64,000 nt of DNA. Origin: Citreicoccus inhibens (lineage in GTDB: Bacteria > Myxococcota > Myxococcia > Myxococcales > Myxococcaceae). Made by a program: the position numbers and the translations under genes. This document shows, in pieces, positions 42,001 to 49,500 of the stretch. Where the stretch lies: positions 124,001 through 188,000 of the forward strand of contig NZ_JAHNZT010000010.1 of the NCBI RefSeq assembly GCF_019039035.1, given 5' to 3'. Under the pieces are notes generated by a model. That model was not told the DNA's origin and made no database searches. It saw only the letters and a list, made by a program, of their open reading frames with translations. The stretch's first letter is position 1; each line of letters begins with the position of its first letter.

Positions 42001-44733
42001 GGGGTCCCCGTCTCGCAGCGCCACGTCGAGCGGCTTGAGCCACACCACCCCGACGCCCTCGCCCGGAACGAAGCCATCATTCCCTCGCTCGAACAGGCCG
42101 GGCGCCTCGCGCGTCGAGGCGAGTCGGGCCTGACAGAGCGTGGCGAAGCGCGAGACGTGCAAGTAGAGGTTGACGCCGCCGACCAACGCGCCGTCGCACT
42201 CACCTTGCGCCATGGCGCGGCAGGCCGCGTCGAGCGCGACCAGCGCGGACGAGCACCCTGTGTCGAAGGGGACACTGGGGCCGCGCAGGTCCAGGAAGTG
42301 CGAGATGCGATTGGGCAGCCCGAAGTAGCTCTGGTCGAGCAGCACATCCCCGCGCTCGGCCCACCGCTCCAATCCCAGCAAGGGATAGCTCAGTCCATTG
42401 ACCCCAATGAAGACACCCATCCGCGTCCCGGCCACGGAGGTGTGCGCGTGGCCTGCGTCCTCGATGGCCTCCCAGGCGGACTGCAACAACAGCCGCTCCT
42501 CGGGGTGAAGCCCCTTCGCCTCGGCGGGGGTCATCTGGAACGCGAGCGGATCAAACAGCTCGACGCCCGAGATGAACCCTCCCGTGCGCCGGTAGATGCG
42601 CCCCTCCCCTGCGCGCGCCGGGTTGGCGTCGAACCACCGGCTCCAATCTCCCCGCTCGGGTGGCACCGCCGAGATTCCTCGACGCCCCGCTCTCAGGTTG
42701 GCGAGCAGCTCGCGCACGTCCCGCGCGCCCGCGTAGCGCCCGCTCACGCCCACGACCGCCACCGCGCGAAGAGGCGCGGGGAGCACCGGGGGCATCGGAA
42801 CTGTCACCACGGGTTCCCGAGCGACGGCTCGCGCCGACACATCGCGCGAGGGAGCGAAGGCCTGGGTCAGCGCCCCGGCGTGGTGCTCCAGCAAGTGGTC
42901 TCGCAGCGCGGCCAGCGTCTGGTATTCGAGCAGCAGGTTGCGCGGCAGCGCTCCCAGCGTCTCGGACAACCGCTTGACGAAGGTCGTGAGCGCGATCGAG
43001 TTGAGTCCGTACTCCGGCAGTCGCCGCTCCAGCTCCAACTCGTCACGAGGCAGCCCCGTCAGCTCCGCCGCGACCTGGAGGAGCAGGGCCTCGATGCGCT
43101 CGCGCCACTGTGCGCGTGGCTCGGGATGCGGGTCTGGCGATGGGGAATCAGTCGGTGCGCGCGGCGAATCGAAGCGCGCGAGATACTCCGCGAACCGGGT
43201 GCGGTCCCCAGCGATGGGCAGACATCCACCGGGAGCATTCTCCAGCGCCCAGTCGAGCAGCGTCAGGCCGTCCTCGGTCGACAAAGGCTCCACGCCGGCC
43301 TGTTCGCGCATGTCCTCGACCGTGGCCTCACGCTGGCGCATTCCGCCTTCGCGCCAGTAAGGCCAGCCCACGGACACCGTGTCTCCCGAGCCCCCTTCCC
43401 CCCGTCGCACACGCGCGTTGCGCTGCTCCGCCAGTTCGTCGAGGAACCGATTGGCGAAGGCATACTCCCCCACGCCTTCACCCAGGCCCTGGCTCGACAA
43501 GGAGGACAACAGCACGAAGAAATCGAGCGGCTCACTTCGGGTTGCATCGTCGAGCAGCGCCGCGCCATGGACCTTGGGCGCCAGCACGCTCCGCATCGAC
43601 GACAGCGACTTCTCCAGGAGAATGCCGGTCCGAGGCGCCACGCCCGCCCCATGGAAGACACCGTTCAAGGGACCGAATCGCCGCCGACCCGTCGCGATCA
43701 GCTCCGCGAGGCTCTCCGCCCGCGTGACATCCGCCGAGACATACAGCGCCTCCGCGCCGTACCTCCGCAGCGCGTCGAGAGACGCCTCCTCCGCGGCGGA
43801 AGGCGCTCGGCGGCCCGTGATGAGGAGCCGCGCGCGGCAGGTCCTCGCCAGGTGCTCCGCGAGGATGCGCCCCAGACCGCCGAGCCCCCCCGTGATGAGA
43901 TACACGCCCCGGTCGCGCCAGCGAGCAGGGGCCGAGGCGCGGCCTCGCTCCACCCGCTGACCTTCGTCCCAGCCTCGGATCCATCGCTGGCCCTCGGCAT
44001 AGAGAACCCGGCCCGGCGGCCCGGCCGGCTCGGCCAGGAGCGCGCTGGCGAACGCAGGGGAGCACCACGCGTCCATCGCGCCAGAACACTCGACGGTGCG
44101 CACCGTGCGCAGCGGGTTCTCCAACCAGAGCGAATGACCCAGGCCCGCGAGGGCCGCATGGGCCGCGACGCTCGCGCCACCGTCCTCGGGATGGACACAG
44201 AGGAATCGGACAACGTCTCCCATGCGCCGGAGGTGCAGCGCTTGCAGCAGGTGGACGACGGTGTCGAACCCCTCTTCCAGCGCGGAGTCGAGCGAGGGTC
44301 GCGACGAAGCCGAGGCCCCCCAGAGCGAGACGATTCGCGAGGGATGGTGACCGTCCTGCTGAAGCGCCTCGACGAGGCGAGGGAAGTCCTCGGCCCGCCT
44401 TGGGTCGATGCGATACGTGCGAGCGTCCAGCCGCGTGAAGCCCTCGCCTTGCATGCAGAGCACAGGCGGCGATGTCCGGTCCGCGCCCGGCAAGTCGGCG
44501 CAGAGCGCGCGGAATCGCTCGTCGCGGTCGAGGATGAGCACGTCCGACAACGCGCCCCGAGTCCCCACCGAGGGAAGAGGGCCGGTGACGCGCCACTGCG
44601 GACGCCACGCCGTGAGGGGCACGTCGGCCGCTGGGCGCGGAGGTTCGACATCCCGCAGGCGCCGCAGGGCCTCCTCGGGAGTCAACGCGCCGGACCGCAC
44701 GGCTTGCAGGATCTCCGTCCGTCTCTCCGTCAT
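33085..44733 (-). CDS. Trans-AT polyketide synthase with thioesterase (terminal PKS)
   Basis: 3,882 residues. Domain order: N-terminal docking helices, KR, ACP, KS0, methyltransferase, ACP, KS, KR, ACP, KS0, ACP, TE. There is no AT domain. It completes a split module whose KS is at the end of the upstream protein, adds one more ketoreduced malonate unit, methylates in a non-elongating module, then passes the chain through a second non-elongating KS to the thioesterase. Two of three KS domains lack the HGTG histidine (ELQAVG and EAQGAA); the middle one reads ECHGTG. All three ACPs have the phosphopantetheine Ser (YGLNS, YGIGS, FGFDS and the terminal YGLDS make four ACP sites). The TE has GGYSFGG. 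Its ATG overlaps the upstream stop (ATGA). The protein is cytosolic and part of the assembly line. Confidence 0.95.
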   Translation of the reverse strand: MTERRTEILQAVRSGALTPEEALRRLRDVEPPRPAADVPLTAWRPQWRVTGPLPSVGTRGALSDVLILDRDERFRALCADLPGADRTSPPVLCMQGEGFTRLDARTYRIDPRRAEDFPRLVEALQQDGHHPSRIVSLWGASASSRPSLDSALEEGFDTVVHLLQALHLRRMGDVVRFLCVHPEDGGASVAAHAALAGLGHSLWLENPLRTVRTVECSGAMDAWCSPAFASALLAEPAGPPGRVLYAEGQRWIRGWDEGQRVERGRASAPARWRDRGVYLITGGLGGLGRILAEHLARTCRARLLITGRRAPSAAEEASLDALRRYGAEALYVSADVTRAESLAELIATGRRRFGPLNGVFHGAGVAPRTGILLEKSLSSMRSVLAPKVHGAALLDDATRSEPLDFFVLLSSLSSQGLGEGVGEYAFANRFLDELAEQRNARVRRGEGGSGDTVSVGWPYWREGGMRQREATVEDMREQAGVEPLSTEDGLTLLDWALENAPGGCLPIAGDRTRFAEYLARFDSPRAPTDSPSPDPHPEPRAQWRERIEALLLQVAAELTGLPRDELELERRLPEYGLNSIALTTFVKRLSETLGALPRNLLLEYQTLAALRDHLLEHHAGALTQAFAPSRDVSARAVAREPVVTVPMPPVLPAPLRAVAVVGVSGRYAGARDVRELLANLRAGRRGISAVPPERGDWSRWFDANPARAGEGRIYRRTGGFISGVELFDPLAFQMTPAEAKGLHPEERLLLQSAWEAIEDAGHAHTSVAGTRMGVFIGVNGLSYPLLGLERWAERGDVLLDQSYFGLPNRISHFLDLRGPSVPFDTGCSSALVALDAACRAMAQGECDGALVGGVNLYLHVSRFATLCQARLASTREAPGLFERGNDGFVPGEGVGVVWLKPLDVALRDGDPIYGVIRSTVVGHKGRSASFLLPSPPAQRELMERALKAAQVSPEEIGYVELQAVGAELTDLSEWRSVTEVLGRASDDTRCALGSVKPLLGHLEAASGMAQLTRVLLQLDRAEWFPTPRATELHDGISVDPARFHIPTRLEPWPTGRPRRALLGSAAAGGTQAFVVVESSARTPPPRLAPRDELLVLSGRSSEQLQRTAAALRTHVLSEDGGAVRLADLAYVLQVGREPGAHRFAARITDREQLLSLLDGVARLGMSAPGGVGGVVDSKRSRAQLSESAAVATYGERELSVAARQWVEGAQIEWRRVPGADLCRRISLPTHAFEQRRCWRDESGARVEEPPSGVVSGYYNRFAAEVDPKEEIYLIFPYFPEKLPGFSWLMTFVEPHRRPEHARYMLERQKDMKAVLYRHVDFSRVRTVMDIGCGLATDLIQLALRHAHLTADGFTIAKKQVDAASARISKAGLADRLRIECKDSSRDAFPRRYDLILGFEVIFHIENKDGVFANITEHLNEGGWVVLADGVANTVTEINLPHLGQFTSTAPQLAELLGRHGLRVVSCVDTSPGVSRFLDDEHLEENLARLRTEQGATAPEEAQHRGWANFGKALGAGLIRYLLFTLQKAPASEDRAERVRLNLERIVQAHPFTTALGSLPSPAQAASRVVPAREEGIEQQLLQVASDIFEMASTELDATASFKDYGIGSLTGLRFIDAVNRRLQLRLKMEHFFQCPDLRALAAFIQTHDALRGTPELAPSLPPVEARATVRHESPGRVEVRDEPIAVIGMAGRFPGAEDVARLWENLRDGVDSVTEFPVARLVSEGWDADAARAQARGCWGGFIDGIEDFEPTFFGISPAEAEMMDPQQRLFLEQCWVTLEGAGYAGKNLWGSRCGVIAGLSSNEYQDKVHGELSPDQLGHAMLGNFASLTASRIAYFLNLRGPTVTVDTACSSSLVAVHLACRSLLDGEADLMLAGGVSLYLSPKPLGVMRHVGMLSPSGRCRAFSDDADGIAIGEGVGVVLLKRLSRALADGDVIHGVIRGSGTNQDGRTNGITAPSLDAQKQLEIDVYERSGVNPETLGYVECHGTGTKLGDPIEIAALSEAFRHFTRARQSCAVGSVKSNLGHTTAAAGMAGLIKLLLSLEHRQLPPTLHVQKENRHIAFKNTPFYVNTALKDWDPRAGQPRRAAVSAFGFSGANCHVVVEEAPVRPPEAASASTSWVVPVSAPTPERLREHVARLQGALSSSDAPTRAIGDLAFTLQVGRREFPHRVAVVAASLEEVLAAWSSFLAGRTHSGLHVAEARPGAPPLGREAVSSQALAEAWVGGADVTWAVPRGARRVRLPGMPFVRRRCWVARPPPDQGPRVSGSHLPSDVAVGARPVRYRPTWVSVAPRLRPESGRASVLLFEVEGALRDRFIEAWHARGHTGAVIAVSRSEVFTSIRSGGDLRCGLDATRPQHLESYARLVEEEGLWPEGVVLGDEGREPSALVPVLQWLLRAGAKHPRRVVLVSSRGQGTQPLWEARAGFAPSLRHVVSETHVTTLTLPVDCVMDVAAGALLDEVTGQDSRAHEVRLLGRERQVRTFLPCETVRRAETPVRRGGIYLITGGSGALGRLVARHWAEHQGVSLVLVGRRRPDAAFEAELLRLRKFGGRVRYVQADVCDSKALRHVVEETEASWGRLNGVVHAAGAIDAAPFLARDAASFTEGLKPKIEGVQALDAATRGCALDFFVLFSSVSSILGDWGGCDYAVANRYLDAFAQQREEQRARGERAGRTVSINWPLWRHGGMHLAPDVEALYLRTSGLSYLEDAPGLEALELALRGEDPQVVVLAGQPERLDRLMSFVEAPPEQPRVAAPVKLNRPVASLRDELRREAAAILGLRPDELTFEGQLGDFGFDSISLRALAGRLAARFGVSVATAAFYAHPTLDALAVHLTPQCSVPAAPVAPVEARQGSSLEPIAVVGMSGSFPGAEDVETFWQSLSRGEAKLTRARLDRYDAEAGGAESAVEHWGGFLDGVDQFDADFFRVSPREAELMDPQQRLLLQTLWNTFEDAGITPERLRRGRTGVFVGVDKFDYAERWQQSREPIDPHSAAGIHPAMIANRISFVFDLQGPSEVVNTGCSSAAVALHRAMGAIRQGECDSAVVGGVNVMLSPSGFLAAQSLGGTSPGGQPRPFDANADGSVRGEAVGAVLLKRLSQANADGDRIHGVLLGSAAAHGGRGHSLTSPNVLAQADVVAQAYRQAGVGAETVRYIEAQGAANELGDAVELAAFKTAFQRMSPNSAEGTCAIGCLKGSVGHAEGASAVTALIKVLLAFRHELLPGVTGFQVPRPGLGLEGSPFFINAGNRSWAADPSAGPRRASLHSYGFGGVCAHLVLEAPPATPRESPARPESPRLIVLSARDAERLDVRLRELVTFLEREPTEGRPSLTEVSFTLLDGRTPLEARVAVVAASVEELTAQLRQVLGGGSPPGVFRGRASHQDGALAGLFDGESGAEMVRMLMRAGDLSKLARAWVEGASLDARVLFAGERPRRVGLPTYPFRRARHWLRTHPVEPARSVEARPAPKPTHESALAATSVIAQLQRMLSELLKRDSLDVDRPMVEYGLDSFLSTTFMRAVQRHYGAAVALTAPLAHPTLRALATHLSALVGSAPAPSLALPPIRPAPEASRASGRSPCPELLPVNPRGAATPSFWFHGAPGLAQLYYRLSESLGPDYPFYALQARGVDGRSAPITTLPGMISHYLDAIREVQPHGPYVLGGYSFGGLLAFEAAQQLKARGHEVRHLVMFDTYPPEMLDVIERGGGATSGSVREMQRLLNAMMFFSAELDTPVWDFISLEELKAIPPGAQLAHLAGLIKQRVRTALTLDEVYSFLSGVDSVVGISESITRSYRLAAYDASDVLYFKTARFLAPDSEFVIPNVVPEDVGVSPDTLRALEAHDYTAAWRGVTQRSFKLVNFDCDHMSLFLKPTLDDVCGHLRTVLAPGA
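33090..36165 (-). other. Terminal module 9: KS0-ACP-thioesterase
   Basis: KS keeps Cys (VNTGCSSAAVAL) but reads EAQGAANEL where EAHGTGTxL is expected, so the first His is Gln and elongation is unlikely. ACP Ser is in YGLDSFLST. The type I thioesterase (about 33090-34010) has GGYSFGGLLA with the nucleophile Ser and a C-terminal His in NFDCDHMSLF. It releases the chain as acid or macrolactone. Boundaries are approximate. Confidence 0.87.
36240..39700 (-). other. PKS module 8: KS-KR-ACP
   Basis: KS complete with the minor variant ECHGTG (VDTACSSSLVA, VKSNLGHTTAAAG). The KR has IYLITGGSGALG, FSSVSSILGD and CDYAVANRYLDAF; the loop reads AIDAAP, without the usual second aspartate. ACP Ser is in FGFDSISLR. 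Expected output is a beta-hydroxy thioester. Boundaries are approximate. Confidence 0.87.
39790..42785 (-). other. Methylating module 7: KS0-MT-ACP
   Basis: KS has Cys (FDTGCSSALVAL) but ELQAVG instead of EAHGTG, so it should not elongate. The methyltransferase (about 40130-40970) begins GYYNRFAAEV and has VMDIGCGLATD and GFEVIFHIENKDG, clearly a relative of the one in module 3. It follows the KR-ACP of module 6, again placing methylation right after hydroxyl formation. ACP Ser is in YGIGSLTGL. Boundaries are approximate. Confidence 0.8.
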
Positions 44734-46590
44734 CGCTTCGGCTCCGCGTTCAGTCTCGCGTCCACCTCATCGACGGTGAGCGCCCCCAGGCTGAGCTTGC
44801 GCAGCAGCGCCAGGGCCTCTTCGTCGTCAGGTTCGCGCGGCGGGGAAACAACCGAGACACGCGGCTCGGCCGCAGCGGCGGAGACCCAGTAGCGACGCGT
44901 GTCGAAGTGATAGCCAGGCAGTGGCACAACACGCCCACCGTCGAACTGGGGCAGCGTGCTCCAATCGAAGTCCATTTCGGTGGTCCAGAGACGCGCGAGC
45001 TCGTCCAGGGAGAGGCCGTCTCCACGTGCCCGCGTCTCGCGCTCGAGCGGCACGCGGCCTCGATGAATCCCCTGTCCCTGACTCCCTGCCGCGGCCTGCT
45101 CCAAGCGAGGAAGCAGCTCCACAAGGTCCGACGCCAGCACGACGAGGCGGTGCTCCATGGCCTCACGTCCACGACCGAGCGTCAGCGCCAGGTCCACGAG
45201 CGGCACGGGCGTGGCGCGCAGGAAGCGCAGCAGGTCCTTCACGGCCCCCTGGAGGCTCGCCGCGCTCCGAGCGGAGAACACCACGGGCACCGGCCCCGAC
45301 AGCGCCAGCGGCGCTCGCTCCGGAGCCACATGCTCCGCGATGACGACGTGGGCATTGACGCCCCCCGCGCCGAACGCGCTGAGGCCCGCCAACCTCCGGG
45401 ATTGGTGCGCCCGCAGCGCCCACGGAGCCAGGGTCCGCTGGACCGAGAACGTCGACGACTCGAAGCGGATGTTCGGGTTCAGGGATCGGGCATGGAGGGA
45501 GGGGACCAGCTCTCGGTGACGCAGTTGCAGGAGCAGCTTGGTGAGCCCCGCGATGCCGGCCGCGGCTTCCAGGTGACCGATGTTCGACTTCACCGAGCCG
45601 ATCGCGCAGCTCCCTGGCATCGCACCGGCCTGACGGAAGACCTTGTCCAGGCCGGCGATCTCGATGGGGTCACCCAGCGAAGTGCCCGTGCCGTGCGCCT
45701 CGAGGTAGCCAATGTCCACGGCCGAGACTCCGGCCCGAGCCAGGGCCCGGGTGATGACGTCCGCCTGCGCCTGGGGGTTCGGCACGGTGTAGCCATTCAC
45801 GCGCCCCCCATGGTTGATGGCACTGCCTTGGATGACTCCGAGGATGGGGTCACCGTCCCGCATCGCGTGCGCGAGCGGCTTGAGCAGGACCGCGCCCACG
45901 CCCTCGCCGGGGACGTAGCCGTCTCCACCCGCGCCGAAGCTGCGGCAACGGCCATCGCTGGAGAGGAATTGCCCCGAGCCGAGGTTGACGTACTTCTGCG
46001 GATGGACCGAGACGTTGACGCCGCCCGCGATGGCCAACGCGATGTCACCAGACCGAAGGGCCTCGCAGGCCAGATGAAGCGCGACCAACGAGGACGAGCA
46101 CATCGTGTCGAGCGCGATGCTCGGCCCCGCGAAATCAAAGAAGTACGAAACCCGATTCGCGATCGCCGCGTAGGAGCCGCTGATCGCCCGACCTCGCCCC
46201 GCCCCATCCCGCCCGACGCCGTGGAGTTGGTACTCGGAGTTCATGACTCCGACGTAGACGCCCACGTCGCGCCCCAACCGGGCCCGCGTGTACCCCGCGC
46301 TTTCAATGACGTGCCACGCGGTCTGGAGGAAGAGGCGCTCCTGAGGGTCCATCCACTCCGCTTCGCGCGGCGAGATGTTGAACAAGAGCGGGTCGAACTC
46401 ATCGACGCCGTCGAGGAACCCTCCCCATTCGAGCGGCCCCGACTCGGAGCGAGGCCAGCGCTTCGCCGGGACCTCCGTGATGGAGTCCTTCCCTTCGCGC
46501 AGGTTCGTCCAGAACGTCTCCAGGTCACTCGCGCCCGGATAGCGCCCCGCCACACCAATGATGGCGATCTCACCGACTCCGCGCTCCCCG
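42880..46590 (-). other. Split PKS module 6: KS at one protein's end, KR-ACP at the next protein's start
   Basis: KS6 (about 45300-46590; LDTMCSSSLVAL, EAHGTG, VKSNIGHLEAAAG) ends the first protein, followed by a helix-rich tail (EEALALLRKLSLGALTVDEV). The next protein opens with a similar segment (RTEILQAVRSGALTPEEAL), then KR3 (VYLITGGLGGLG, LLSSLSSQG, GEYAFANRFLDE) and ACP6 (YGLNSIALT). The LxxGxLTxxEA helices on both sides look like a four-helix docking pair. The two genes meet at the ATGA overlap 44730-44733. Boundaries are approximate. Confidence 0.82.
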
Positions 46591-49500
46591 CCGGATTGAG
46601 CCGGGGGCGTGGGCACGTCGCGAGGAGGCTCGCGGTGCCGAGGTGACGGCGCACGCGCGGCCTCCTGTCCGGCGAGCTTCCGCGCCATTCGCTCCCGATG
46701 ATGCTCCGCGAGGTGGGCCGCGAGAGCACGCAGGCTCGGGTACTCGTAGAACAGCGTCTTCGTCAGCTCTCCCAACTCCGCTTCCAGCGCGCGCGTCAGC
46801 CGCAAGGCGCGCACGGAGTCGAGCCCGTACTCCTCGAAGGGGACCTCCCCTCGCAACGGGCGCGCTCCGAGCTGAAGCTCCGTGCGCAACAGCGCTCCGA
46901 GCCACTGTTCGATACGCGCGACCCACGTCGCCGCTGGAGCCTCCGTGGCCGCGCGCCACGGCGCAGGCTCCGCGGCAGGTGCAGAGGCCACGGCCGAGCC
47001 CGCATCCCGGTCCACGCCCAGCAGGGCATTCACCCGAGCGCGATCGCCCGACAGCACCAGCACGCGCGGGTGCATCAACCGCAAGGCCTCCGCGAGCGCG
47101 ACCAGTCCGTCCGACGACGACAATGGCGTCAGCCCGAGCCGCTCCTTCAACCAGTGGCGCTCCTCATCGGCCAACCGCATCCCGCCGGCATCCCAGAGGG
47201 GCCAGTTGATCGACACGGTCCGACCGCTTCGCTCGCCTCGTGAACGCAGGGCTTCACGCCAACTGGCGAAGCCATCGAGGACACCGTTCGCGAAGGAATA
47301 GGCGCCCTGCCCCGCGTTCCCCATCACCCCCGCCACGGACGAGAACAGGACAAAGAACTCCAGCGGCACTCGCGCGAACGCCGCGTCGAGGTTCACGGTG
47401 CCATGGACCTTGGGCCGGAGCACCGCCTCCGCCTGCTCGAGCGACTGGGTCCGCAGCAGGCCATCACGCTGGACCCCGGCACTCTGGAAGATGCCATCGA
47501 GGCCACCGAGCAGCCGCTGGGCCTCGGAGGCCAGCCGCACACAGTCCTCGGCGACACCGAGGTCCACCGTGACGTGATGAACCTCCGCGCCCACCGCGCG
47601 CAGCCGGCGAAGTGATTCTTCCCCCTTCGCATCGAGCGGGCTCCGACCACAGAGCAGCAGCCGTGCCTTGAACTGCCGCGCCAGGAACGTGGCCACAATC
47701 CCCCCGAGCCCCCCCAGTCCCCCCGCGACGAGGTAGCGGCCTCGGTTGCGCAGCGGCAGTGTGCTGGATGACTCGGACCTCGGAACCGGCGCGAGGCGCA
47801 ACACCTTCCGGACGTCGTTGTCGATGAGGACATCTGGTTCAGGTGCGTTTGTCTCGGCGAGCAGGAGTCGCACGAGGTCCGCGGCCGAGGCCTCCGGCGC
47901 ACGGCGCACGCTCAGCAGTCCGCCGTGCAACGCGGTGTCTTCGAGCGCGATCGCGCGCAGGAACGCGCTCAGACCGGCGAACACCGGGCTCGCCGCCTCC
48001 TGGCACACACTGAGCCAGCGCACCGCCCGCTTGTCGCGCCGTCGCGTCCAGGCACGCAGCAGGGAGAACGACGCCCGGAACCCCAGGCTCAGCGCGCTGT
48101 CGAGGTCGCCTGCCTCCAGCTTCGCCCGATAGGGCCAGAGGTGGAGCATGCACTCCGGCGCCAGGGCATCGGCATCCAGCGCGTCCAAGAGTCGCGAGGC
48201 ATCGGACTCGGAACCGGGCTCGAGTTCGTAGTGGTGACGATCAATCTTTCGGAAGCCAGTGCCGGGGCGAACCAGCACGACGCGGTCCGGATGAGGCCAG
48301 GCGGAGCGGAGGTCCTCGACGGTGTCGAACAACAAGGTCGCCCGCCGAGGCGACGCGTGGGAGCTGGAGGTCTGCGCAACCGCTCGCCACTCAGGACGGA
48401 AGTAGAAAGTCCCCTGCTGCGCGGTGGCCATGGGTCGGCTCACCAGCTTTGACACGCGCACCAGGACTCGGCCCGAGTCATCGGAGACGCAGAGGTCGAA
48501 TGCATGCAGCGGATTCGCTCCGTCTGCGTGGGGCGCGTAGCGCACGTGCGCCCACCCACGGGACGGCAACGGACCCATGAACTCGACGTCGCCGATGGCA
48601 AAGGGAACCGCCGGGCCGCCCGCGCTCTCGGGTGCGGAGAGGAAGATGCCGAGCACCGCCTGGAAGGCCCCATCAAGAACCGCGGGCGGACCTCCAGTGT
48701 CGTCTGTCGTGGCGATGAGTTGGGCCAACGCTTCGCCAGGGCCACTCCAGAGCGCGTGAATCACCTGGAACGGTGGGCCATAGTCGATCCCCGCGTCGCG
48801 ATAGCGGGCGTAGAGTTCACTGCCCCGCAGGGATGCGCCGAGCCGCGCACGAATCGCAGAGACGTCGAGTGGTTCAACCTCGCCTGAAATCGCATTGCCG
48901 GTGAGCTGCAATCGGCCCTGGACGTGGAGCCGCGGTTCCTCACCGGCAGAGCGGACACTGACGACCTCGAACGACTCGCTCTCCTCCTCTGGAATGTCCG
49001 TCCTTCGGACCTCCAGGTCGCGGGACTCGCCCGTGACGTCCACGGGCTCGATGAGCGCGACGTTTCGCAAGCGCACTGGCCCGCGCCCCGGAGAGACAAG
49101 CGCGTGGACCCGCTCCAGCAATGTCGCCGCGGGCACGACGGCACGCCCCGCGACCACGTGGCCTCGCACACCCGCCGAGGCGTGGTCGAGTCGCCATCCG
49201 AGGCGTGGTGTTTCCTCTGACTGCTTCGTTCCTGTTGGGACGAACCAGTGCCGCTCCCGCGCGAAGGGATACGTCGGGAGCGCCACGACCCGGCCCGTAC
49301 TCGCGACGGCCTCGGGAGGCAGCTCTCCGCCTCGAACCCAGCGCTCCGCTTGCACAGCCCACTCCGCATGCTCCTCGCGAACTGGCTGCTCGGGTCGCTT
49401 GTCGAGGCGCGCACTCAAGGCGTCCAGCAACGCCTCTCGCGAGGTCGCGACACACGCCCACCGCGCGGCCATCGGCTCACGGCCCACGCGAAGGGTGTGC

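Noticed and set aside
41602-44892. Plus-strand open frame of 1,096 codons opposite the PKS
   Set aside because: Low-complexity Arg-rich product antisense to KS and KR domains; shadow of the PKS codon bias.
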